The translations under genes were made by a program, and so were the position numbers. Under the pieces are notes generated by a model. It was given only the letters and a program-made list of their open reading frames with translations. It did not search any database and was not told where the DNA came from. From an uncultured Alphaproteobacteria bacterium (GTDB taxonomy: Bacteria; Pseudomonadota; Alphaproteobacteria; CAAHEQ01; UBA3637), in the NCBI GenBank assembly GCA_947629595.1, contig CANREI010000050.1, positions 1 to 8,977 of the forward strand: a stretch of 8,977 nt of DNA, given 5' to 3'. Shown here piece by piece: positions 1 through 5,441 of this stretch; positions within the stretch are counted from its first letter, which is position 1, and the number at the start of each line of letters is the position of its first letter.

Positions 1-1169
1 TGAATACGCAACTTTTACCGGATATTTTCTATATCGGCGCCGATGATAAAACATTAGACTTGTTTGAAGGACAATATATCATTCCGAACGGCATTTCTTA
101 TAACTCTTACGTGATTAAAGATGAAAAAATTGCCGTAATGGATACCGTTGACAAACGGGCAACCGATGAATGGCTTTTTAACTTAAATCGCGTGTTAAAC
201 GGCAGAACGCCCGATTATCTGGTCGTGCTTCATTTAGAGCCCGATCACGCCGCCAACATTGAAAAATTCCTTGCGCTTTATCCGACTGCCAAAATCGTAA
301 CGAATGCGCGCGCATTGAATATGATTCCGCAATTTTTTCCGCACATTGACTTAACCGATCGACAAGTGGTTGTGAATGAAACAACGCCGCTTCATTTAGG
401 GCGGCATACTTTGCATTTCGTAATGGCGCCGATGGTGCATTGGCCGGAGGTGATGGTGGCCTATGATGAAGCCGATAAAATTTTATTTTCCGCCGATGCT
501 TTCGGAAAATTCGGCGCGCTTGATACCGATGAAGATTGGGATTGCGAAGCCCGCCGCTATTATATCAATATTGTCGGCAAATACGGTGTTCAGGTGCAGG
601 CGTTGTTGAAAAAAGCCGCCGCGCTTGATATTCAAAAAATCTTTCCGCTGCACGGCCCCATGCTGACGGAAAATCTGGCGCATTATATAGGAAAATATGA
701 TATTTGGAGTTCTTATCGTCCGGAAGATGAAGGCATTTTAATTGCTTATGCCTCCGTTTACGGGCATACAAAAGCCGCGGCGGAAAAATTAAAAGCCGTT
801 TTGGAACAAAAAAGCCCCGCAACAAAGGTTGTGTTAACCGATTTGGCACGCGATGATATGGCGGAAGCCGTGGAAGATGCGTTCCGGTATGATCGTTTGG
901 TGTTGGCATCGGTAACGTATGACGGCGGTATTTTTCCGCCCATGGAAAGTTTTCTGGCACACTTAAACAGCAAAAATTATCAAAACAGAACTGTCGGATT
1001 TATTGAAAACGGCTCGTGGGCACCGGCGGCAGCCAAAAAAATGAAAGCCGCTTTGGAGGGCTTAAAAAATTTAACGTTTTTGGAACCCGTTGTCAGCATT
1101 AAATCGGCGCTCAAAGAAGCTGATGAAGGAACACTTCACGCATTGGCCGATGCCCTGCTCTTAAAATAA
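1..1169 (+). CDS. Flavodiiron protein (class A, FprA-type O2/NO reductase), first base of start codon outside the window
   Basis: Flavodiiron proteins reduce O2 to water or NO to N2O in the cytoplasm of anaerobes and microaerophiles, with electrons usually from rubredoxin. The frame is open to the left edge. The window starts with TG followed in frame by AAT ACG CAA, so the start is most likely an ATG whose A is one base outside, giving 389 residues, a normal length for the two-domain class. With that numbering the N-terminal metallo-beta-lactamase domain carries a full di-iron ligand set: H78-x-E80-x-D82-H83, H147, D166 and H218. The C-terminal flavodoxin domain starts near residue 246 with the FMN loop in ILIAYASVYGHTK and also has TYDGG and ENGSWAP. 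No rubredoxin or NAD(P)H-reductase domain is fused, and no partner gene is in view. The first internal in-frame candidate start (TTG at 60) would remove conserved N-terminal sequence. The stop TAA at 1167-1169 abuts the stop of the convergent gene. Family assignment is secure; the choice between O2 and NO as substrate cannot be made from sequence. Confidence 0.95.
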   Translation, partial: NTQLLPDIFYIGADDKTLDLFEGQYIIPNGISYNSYVIKDEKIAVMDTVDKRATDEWLFNLNRVLNGRTPDYLVVLHLEPDHAANIEKFLALYPTAKIVTNARALNMIPQFFPHIDLTDRQVVVNETTPLHLGRHTLHFVMAPMVHWPEVMVAYDEADKILFSADAFGKFGALDTDEDWDCEARRYYINIVGKYGVQVQALLKKAAALDIQKIFPLHGPMLTENLAHYIGKYDIWSSYRPEDEGILIAYASVYGHTKAAAEKLKAVLEQKSPATKVVLTDLARDDMAEAVEDAFRYDRLVLASVTYDGGIFPPMESFLAHLNSKNYQNRTVGFIENGSWAPAAAKKMKAALEGLKNLTFLEPVVSIKSALKEADEGTLHALADALLLK

Positions 1170-2405
1170 TTATTGCTTTTGAAACAGCGTTTTGTTAATG
1201 AGAACCGAGCAAAAACCCATAACGGCGGCAAAAAGCGTTAACAAAAGTAAAAAATAACGCAACAGTTCAAAGTTTTGATAAAACGCAACAATCAAAAGCC
1301 CGAAAAAGCCGACAAGACGACCCATATTTAAAAACATTTCCCGAACGGCAAAATATTCCGTTTTAAAAAGCATTTTCACGCCTTGAATATTGGCGCCGTT
1401 AAACATATTCACACTGGTAATCATCAACAATAATCGGGTAGCCGTTACAAAACTTAAATTATACAAAATAAACGTTTTCCGCCCGGGGCAGAGAACAAAA
1501 AGAAGCGACGTGGCAGTGGTTAAAACAGTTGTGACAATTAAAATTTTCACAAAATTTTGATATTTCGCAAACCGCCCGAACAAAAAATTCATAACAACCG
1601 TTGCCAACGTAAAAAGCGATGTTAAACTGCCTAAATTAAAGTCGGTTTGAAACAAATAAACAATATAAAGCGTGACCACAACCGTTAAAACGCCTTCCAA
1701 TGCCAGCCCGCGAAAAAACTCCATTAAATAAATATAGCGAACGGCTTGTTTACGAAACGTTTTTTTAAAATATGCCCCCACGTTATAGGGCAATAAATGC
1801 CGCTTTTTCTTTTCAACAACGCAAAAGGAACCGAGAAAATTCAAAACGGATAAACAGGCCAAAAATTTCATAATCGTGTTTAACGAATCAAACGATAAAA
1901 ACAACCCCAGCAAAAACGGCGACACAATTTTAATAATATTTTTAATACAATCCAAATAGCCTTGATATTTAATCATTTTATTTTGTGAAACGCCGGCGGA
2001 CACAAGCAAATTAAACGGATAATAATGAAAAGCGCTGATAAAAGCGTATAAAGCCCCCAAAAACACAACGTGTTGACAGGCATTTTCACCGAAAAACCAC
2101 ACAGAAGCAAAAAAAATCAATTCAAAAAAGCACCCGAAACGATACAAAGTCATTTTCGAATGATTTTTAAGCCAAAACCCTGTTATATACGATAACACAA
2201 ACGATAAGCCGAATAACGATAAATAGTAATAAGCAATCGGCAATAAATTTTCACCCGAAAGTTTAAATAAATAGGCCAACAAAAATGTGCCGATAAAAAG
2301 TTCCGTCACGGAAAAAAGACACATTAAAGCTGACAGATATTTCATATTATTAAAATCAATATTTGTGACTTTTTGCTGCTTTAAAAACTCAAAACACCTG
2401 CTCAT
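1170..2405 (-). CDS. MFS-type 12-TM membrane transporter, substrate unknown
   Basis: A 411-residue inner-membrane protein made almost entirely of hydrophobic helices (about 12 by eye), with a basic loop in the middle (VEKKKRHLLP and the following Lys/Arg-rich stretch) as expected between the two six-helix halves of a major facilitator. A segment near residues 350-363, EYFAVREMFLNMGR, resembles the REhhLNhGR motif I associate with a group of uncharacterised bacterial MFS permeases. The substrate is unknown. The open frame extends to a TTG at 2486, but I chose ATG at 2405 for three reasons: GGAG lies six bases upstream of it, a perfect sigma-70 promoter at 2433-2461 puts the transcription start near 2426 (inside the longer frame), and the extra 27 residues look like non-coding read-through. 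It follows cstA by 52 bases on the same strand, so read-through from cstA could add to its own promoter. The 3' end abuts the flavodiiron gene with no gap and no terminator. Confidence 0.8.
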   Translation of the reverse strand: MSRCFEFLKQQKVTNIDFNNMKYLSALMCLFSVTELFIGTFLLAYLFKLSGENLLPIAYYYLSLFGLSFVLSYITGFWLKNHSKMTLYRFGCFFELIFFASVWFFGENACQHVVFLGALYAFISAFHYYPFNLLVSAGVSQNKMIKYQGYLDCIKNIIKIVSPFLLGLFLSFDSLNTIMKFLACLSVLNFLGSFCVVEKKKRHLLPYNVGAYFKKTFRKQAVRYIYLMEFFRGLALEGVLTVVVTLYIVYLFQTDFNLGSLTSLFTLATVVMNFLFGRFAKYQNFVKILIVTTVLTTATSLLFVLCPGRKTFILYNLSFVTATRLLLMITSVNMFNGANIQGVKMLFKTEYFAVREMFLNMGRLVGFFGLLIVAFYQNFELLRYFLLLLTLFAAVMGFCSVLINKTLFQKQ

Positions 2406-2408
2406 TTT

Positions 2409-2415
2409 CCGCTCC
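2409..2415 (-). promoter_or_regulatory. Ribosome binding site that fixes the MFS start
   Basis: Reading the minus strand, ACGGAGCGGAAA precedes ATG 2405, with GGAG six bases from the start codon. It decides for the shorter MFS protein over the TTG at 2486, which has only AT-rich sequence without a purine-rich site before it. Confidence 0.7.
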
Positions 2416-2432
2416 GTTTTAAAACCGTCGGC

Positions 2433-2461
2433 ATTATATATGAAAGAAACAAGGCTGTCAA
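2433..2461 (-). promoter_or_regulatory. Perfect sigma-70 consensus promoter for the MFS gene
   Basis: On the minus strand TTGACA (2461-2456) is followed by exactly 17 bases and then TATAAT (2438-2433), a 12 of 12 match at the optimal spacing. The predicted transcription start is near 2426, about 21 bases before the ATG at 2405. The TGA stop codon of cstA (2460-2458) lies inside the -35 hexamer. Directly downstream of the start point is a perfect 10-bp palindrome, GTTTTAAAAC (2416-2425), next to the ribosome site, which could be an operator or simply AT-rich chance. Confidence 0.85.
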
Positions 2462-3891
2462 TATTGAACGGATGATTTTTGCACAATTTTAAAATAATAA
2501 AATCCGAAACAGATCAGTGCAAATATTACCCCGACGGGATAGGCAATTGTTGTTGATAAACTCAATCCTTCTTTTGCCTGCAAAATATAAGTGGCAACAA
2601 CAGCCGACATAAACGTTGCCGGCAAAGCTGCCATCAATGACGCCATCGGCGGATAACCGTTTTTATGCAAATAGGCAGCGCCTGTCCATAACACAATCAT
2701 GGCAAGAACCTGATTTGACCATGAAAAATAACGCCACATAACTTCAAAAGGAAGCTGTCCCCCAAGCGCGGTTATCATTAAAACCGGAACGGCAATCAAC
2801 AACCTTTTTCCTGCTTTTTTCTGATCGAACCCAAACCAATCGGCAATTGTCAATCGAGCGGATCGTAAAGCCGTATCACCCGATGTAATCGGGCAAACAA
2901 TAACCCCGATCATTGCCAACACACCGCCTGTTGTTCCCAGCAGGGTTGTGCTGATTGTATAAACAACCGAACCGGCACCGTTGTTTGTTAAGGCTTCAAA
3001 AAGCAAAGCGGTATTTTCGTAAAACGTTACACCGGCAGCAGCCCATATTAACGCGATAATTCCTTCGGTAACCATGGCACCGTAAAACACAATTCTGCCG
3101 TCTTTCTCATTTTGAAGACACCGCGCCATAATCGGTGATTGCGTTGCATGAAAACCCGAAACGGCACCACAGGCAACCGTCACAAACATCATGGCCCAAA
3201 CAGGCAATTCATTCGGATGTGTCTGATAAAGCGCCTCTATCGTTAATTCAGGCATCGGATGCGGAGAATGAATAATCAATGCGCCGGCTATTCCCAAAGC
3301 CATAACAATTAACGTTAATCCGAAAAACGGATAAAGCGTGCCGATAAGTTTATCAACCGGCAAAAATGTGGCCAAGAAATAATAAAAAAGAATGAGAGCC
3401 AGCCAAAAGTTCATCCCCAACCGATCGGGCGTTAAATTGCCGATTAAAGCCGCCGGACCGACCGAAAAATTAACCCCGATTAAAATAAGCAAAACAACGG
3501 AAAAAAGGCGCATAACCGTTCGCACTTTATTTCCCAAATAATGACCCGATATTTCGGCAACGGATTGACCGTTGTTTCGAATGCTGATCATACCCGAAAG
3601 ATAATCATGAACCCCGCCGCCCAATATGGTGCCGAAAACAATCCACAGATACACTTTCGGTCCCCATGCCGCACCCATTAACGCACCGAAAATAGGACCG
3701 AGTCCGGCTATATTTAACAGTTGAATAAGATAGACTTTGCCTGTTTTCATCGGAATATAATCAACGCCGTCCTTTAACGCATAAGCCGGCGTTAACCGCT
3801 TCGAATCCGTTTGAAACACGCGCTCGATTATGCGACTATACAGAAAAAAGCCTGTCACCAAAAGAAAAACGGCACTGAAAAACGTAATCAT
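2458..3891 (-). CDS. cstA: Short CstA-family transporter (carbon starvation protein A family)
   Basis: A 477-residue polytopic inner-membrane protein of the CstA/BtsT family. E. coli members take up pyruvate (and have been linked to peptide uptake) under nutrient limitation. Conserved family segments are present in order: LNIAGLGPIFGALMGA (59-74), GGVHDYLSGMISIRNNGQS (92-110), ACGAVSGFHATQSPIMARC (240-258) with EKDGR after it, and ITSGDTALRSARL (335-347). The protein is clearly shorter than the roughly 700-residue E. coli CstA and belongs to the short class found in many anaerobes, so the exact substrate should not be copied from E. coli. ATG at 3891 has GAAAGGA eight bases upstream. The gene has its own sigma-70-like promoter at 3918-3946 and is followed by the MFS gene on the same strand. 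The TGA stop sits within the -35 box of that gene. Family call is firm; substrate is open. Confidence 0.93.
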   Translation of the reverse strand: MITFFSAVFLLVTGFFLYSRIIERVFQTDSKRLTPAYALKDGVDYIPMKTGKVYLIQLLNIAGLGPIFGALMGAAWGPKVYLWIVFGTILGGGVHDYLSGMISIRNNGQSVAEISGHYLGNKVRTVMRLFSVVLLILIGVNFSVGPAALIGNLTPDRLGMNFWLALILFYYFLATFLPVDKLIGTLYPFFGLTLIVMALGIAGALIIHSPHPMPELTIEALYQTHPNELPVWAMMFVTVACGAVSGFHATQSPIMARCLQNEKDGRIVFYGAMVTEGIIALIWAAAGVTFYENTALLFEALTNNGAGSVVYTISTTLLGTTGGVLAMIGVIVCPITSGDTALRSARLTIADWFGFDQKKAGKRLLIAVPVLMITALGGQLPFEVMWRYFSWSNQVLAMIVLWTGAAYLHKNGYPPMASLMAALPATFMSAVVATYILQAKEGLSLSTTIAYPVGVIFALICFGFYYFKIVQKSSVQY

Positions 3892-3901
3892 TTGTTTATT
3901 C

Positions 3902-3919
3902 CTTTCAACTATTTGAAAG
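3902..3919. promoter_or_regulatory. Inverted repeat CTTTCAA-N4-TTGAAAG at the cstA start point, candidate operator
   Basis: Perfect 7-bp arms (3902-3908 and 3913-3919) separated by four bases, starting within the -10 box and reaching to the ribosome site of cstA. If transcription starts near 3911, only half is in the RNA, so a protein-binding DNA site is more likely than an RNA hairpin. A second, weaker repeat, GCATA-N7-TATGC (3919-3935), lies between the -10 and -35 boxes. Regulator unknown. Confidence 0.4.
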
Positions 3920-3946
3920 CATACGCCGTTTATGCATTTTTGACAA
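3918..3946 (-). promoter_or_regulatory. Sigma-70-like promoter of the cstA gene
   Basis: On the minus strand TTGTCA (3946-3941, 5 of 6 to consensus), 17 bases, then TATGCT (3923-3918, 4 of 6). The predicted start is near 3911, giving a leader of about 20 bases that carries the AAGGA ribosome site. Two inverted repeats overlap it and are listed separately. Confidence 0.7.
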
Positions 3947-3967
3947 GTGTTTTTTTATTCGTTTAAC

Positions 3968-4000
3968 AAAAAAAAGCCGCCCGATGAAAGACGGCTTTTT
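3968..4000 (-). terminator. Intrinsic terminator of the sigma-factor operon
   Basis: The arms AAAAAGCCG (3971-3979) and CGGCTTTTT (3992-4000) are perfectly complementary with a 12-base loop. Read on the minus strand, the GCCG/CGGC stem is followed by about eight T residues (3975-3968), an ideal rho-independent terminator 18 bases after the stop of the Spy-like gene. The A/T flanks make it roughly symmetric, so it would also work from the plus side, but no plus-strand gene runs into it. It isolates the operon from cstA. Confidence 0.88.
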
Positions 4001-4017
4001 CATAAACAAGGAAAAAT

Positions 4018-4530
4018 TTAATCTTCTTTGGGCTTCATGGGTTTTTCATGCGGAAAATGATGCTTTTTATGCTTCATTTTATCTTTAAAATTCGGCATAT
4101 CTTTCATTTTTTCTTTTTTGGCCTGATGCTCTTCATGCATTTGTTTTAACTTTTCTTTTTGCTGATCCGTTAACAAAGCTTCAAACTCCGTTTTGCTTTT
4201 TTCTCTCAATTCTTTGGCTTTTTCCTGCAAAGAATCGATTTCATCCATAATTTTTTTCATCTCTGCCCGATTTTTTTCGTGCAATTCTTTGGCCTTTGCC
4301 CGTTGCTCTTCGGTTAACTCCAACCGTGAAGCAAATTTTTCGCGCATTTCTTCCCGATGTTGCGCCATTTTTTCCATATCAACGGCTTTATTTCTCATAC
4401 CGTCCCGAACGGAGTCGGCCCGTTGCGCCGGTGTCGGCGTTGCGGATGTTCCGGCATCCGTCTCGGCAAAAGCTGCCGTGGAAAGTAAAACAATTCCCAA
4501 ACTTAATCCTAAAATTTTATGTATCAGCAT
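4018..4530 (-). CDS. Periplasmic Spy/CpxP/CnrX-like protein with His/Met-rich C-terminal tail
   Basis: A 170-residue protein with an N-terminal signal peptide (residues 1-22, cleavage expected after AFA), then a low-complexity linker and a long, highly charged helical region. It carries the two LTxxQ motifs that define the Spy/ZraP/CpxP group: LTEEQ (72-76) and LTDQQ (120-124). This family includes ATP-independent periplasmic chaperones (Spy) and metal sensors (CnrX, ZraP). The last 40 residues (131-170) hold six His and five Met among many Lys, which suggests metal binding but is not proof. The gene begins one base after the stop of the sigma factor, with a strong AAGGAG site (six bases before ATG) lying inside the 3' end of the sigma gene. 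Being last in an operon with an ECF sigma and a small membrane protein supports a role in sensing or buffering envelope or metal stress. The protein lacks a retained membrane anchor, unlike CnrX, if the signal is cleaved. Confidence 0.85.
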   Translation of the reverse strand: MLIHKILGLSLGIVLLSTAAFAETDAGTSATPTPAQRADSVRDGMRNKAVDMEKMAQHREEMREKFASRLELTEEQRAKAKELHEKNRAEMKKIMDEIDSLQEKAKELREKSKTEFEALLTDQQKEKLKQMHEEHQAKKEKMKDMPNFKDKMKHKKHHFPHEKPMKPKED

Positions 4531-4531
4531 A

Positions 4532-5026
4532 TTATTCTCCTTTCAAAAATGCCAATTTTTCACTTAACACGGAACGGGCGTGAAATAACCGCGATTTCAC
4601 CGTTCCGACCGAGATATGCAGCCGTACGGCCGTTTCTTCATAACTCATTTCCTCAAACTCGTAACAAACAACAACCTCTCTCATTTTTTTAGGCAATGAA
4701 TCAACGGCTTTCAAGATAATCTTTTGTCTTGTTTTCATATCAACCGTTTCTTCGGCCGTTCGCTCCGATGTTGTCACATCGGACACCGCATCCAACGGCG
4801 TTTGCAAAGCTTCAACTTTAAAGCGGGACGAGCGAAAATAATCGCGACATAAATTCACGGTTAAAGCCGATAACCACGCTTTAAATTTGCCTTCTTCATG
4901 ATAGAGATGACGATTTTCCCAACTTTTTAACAGAACCTCCTGTTCCAAATCTTCGTTGACACGCCCCGTCATCTTGCGAATGATGGCTCTGATTCTTAAA
5001 AGATTCTCTTTTTCCAACGCTAACAT
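4532..5026 (-). CDS. ECF-type RNA polymerase sigma factor
   Basis: A 164-residue group IV sigma factor with regions 2 and 4 only. Region 2 covers about residues 10-70, with DLEQEVLLKSW and the -10-binding stretch GKFKAWLSALTVNLCRDYFR. Region 4 covers about 105-160, with LPKKMREVVVCYEFEEMSYEETA and the helix-turn-helix VGTVKSRLFHAR that reads the -35 element. The N-terminus is slightly short: region 2 begins almost at once. The ATG follows the TAA stop of the upstream gene directly (TAA|ATG) and has no clear ribosome site of its own, so translation is probably coupled to the upstream small protein, which keeps sigma and its putative inhibitor in proportion. The stop is one base from the start of the Spy-like gene. 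Its regulon is unknown; a candidate self-recognised promoter is described upstream of the operon. Confidence 0.93.
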   Translation of the reverse strand: MLALEKENLLRIRAIIRKMTGRVNEDLEQEVLLKSWENRHLYHEEGKFKAWLSALTVNLCRDYFRSSRFKVEALQTPLDAVSDVTTSERTAEETVDMKTRQKIILKAVDSLPKKMREVVVCYEFEEMSYEETAVRLHISVGTVKSRLFHARSVLSEKLAFLKGE

Positions 5027-5308
5027 TTATATAACTGCCACCAATCCGTAATCATCCAAAGGAATATCGCTTTCCCAATTGATAACGCCGTATAAATGAT
5101 TAAAATTTATATCTTTCGGTTCATAAAGAGCCGTATAAAGTGCGGTCATTTCATCTGTTTTCGAAACAGGTAAAAACGGCACGGCACTCAAATAAGCGGC
5201 TGTCAAACAGGCACAAGCAACACCGATCGAACGCAACCGCTGCCGTCTTTTTTTACGGGCAAAATAAAGCGGCCGCGCTTCTTTTAATAATGAAGAAATA
5301 TCCGTCAT
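5027..5308 (-). CDS. Small single-TM protein, candidate CnrY-like anti-sigma factor
   Basis: A 93-residue protein that I do not recognise by sequence. Residues 1-26 are cytoplasmic by the positive-inside rule, ending in a strongly basic KKRRQRLR. Residues 27-48 form one membrane helix. Residues 49-93 are acidic, lack Cys and face the periplasm. The size, topology and place immediately before an ECF sigma gene (stop TAA directly followed by the sigma ATG) match a minimal anti-sigma factor such as CnrY or NccY, which hold sigma with a short N-terminal helix. There is no HxxxCxxC zinc motif of the ZAS class. The N-terminal helix would be SSLLKEARPLYFARK. ATG at 5308 has AAGGAG ten bases upstream. 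The anti-sigma role is inferred from context and topology, not from similarity; a simple coupling peptide or another membrane protein remains possible. Confidence 0.7.
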   Translation of the reverse strand: MTDISSLLKEARPLYFARKKRRQRLRSIGVACACLTAAYLSAVPFLPVSKTDEMTALYTALYEPKDINFNHLYGVINWESDIPLDDYGLVAVI

Positions 5309-5333
5309 GGTTTTCTATCTCCTTCATTCAATG

Positions 5334-5360
5334 AAAACGCACACTTTTTAAAAAAGTTCA
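5334..5360 (-). promoter_or_regulatory. Candidate ECF-sigma promoter (autoregulation) of the sigma operon
   Basis: On the minus strand TGAAC (5360-5356), 16 bases, then CGTTTT (5339-5334), close to the general ECF pattern GGAAC-N15/17-CGTC. The start would fall just ahead of the AAGGAG site of the first gene. A perfect palindrome with 7-bp arms, ACTTTTT-A-AAAAAGT (5343-5357), fills the spacer. The motif is short in an AT-rich region, so confidence is modest. Confidence 0.4.
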
Positions 5361-5367
5361 TTTTTTT

Positions 5368-5396
5368 ATTGTAACCGATTAAATTTGAAAAAACAA
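5368..5396 (-). promoter_or_regulatory. Sigma-70-like promoter upstream of the sigma operon
   Basis: On the minus strand TTGTTT (5396-5391), 17 bases, then TACAAT (5373-5368, 5 of 6 to consensus). It lies upstream of the candidate ECF site, giving a tandem housekeeping-plus-stress arrangement often seen in autoregulated ECF operons. Confidence 0.5.
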
Positions 5397-5406
5397 ACAA
5401 TTTCAA

Positions 5407-5435
5407 TTGACCCGTCCTAAAAAATAAAATATGAT
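5407..5435 (+). promoter_or_regulatory. Sigma-70 promoter of the helicase gene, predicting a leaderless mRNA
   Basis: TTGACC (5407-5412, 5 of 6), 17 bases, TATGAT (5430-5435, 5 of 6). Counting the last -10 base as -7 puts +1 at 5442, the A of the helicase ATG. No purine-rich ribosome site lies before the ATG, which agrees with leaderless initiation. Confidence 0.7.
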
Positions 5436-5441
5436 ACAAAT

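Noticed and set aside
565..973. Minus-strand open frames of 131 and 71 codons inside the flavodiiron gene
   Set aside because: They lie opposite a conserved coding sequence, have no recognisable domain and no promoter or ribosome site.
2406..2486. N-terminal extension of the MFS frame from TTG 2486, overlapping cstA by 29 bases
   Set aside because: It contains the perfect sigma-70 promoter and lies upstream of the predicted transcription start; no ribosome site precedes the TTG, while ATG 2405 has GGAG at good spacing.
4193..4583. Plus-strand open frames of 124 and 95 codons across the Spy-like and sigma genes
   Set aside because: They are antisense shadows of clearly recognisable minus-strand genes, with biased Ser/Phe or Arg/Pro composition and no family features.
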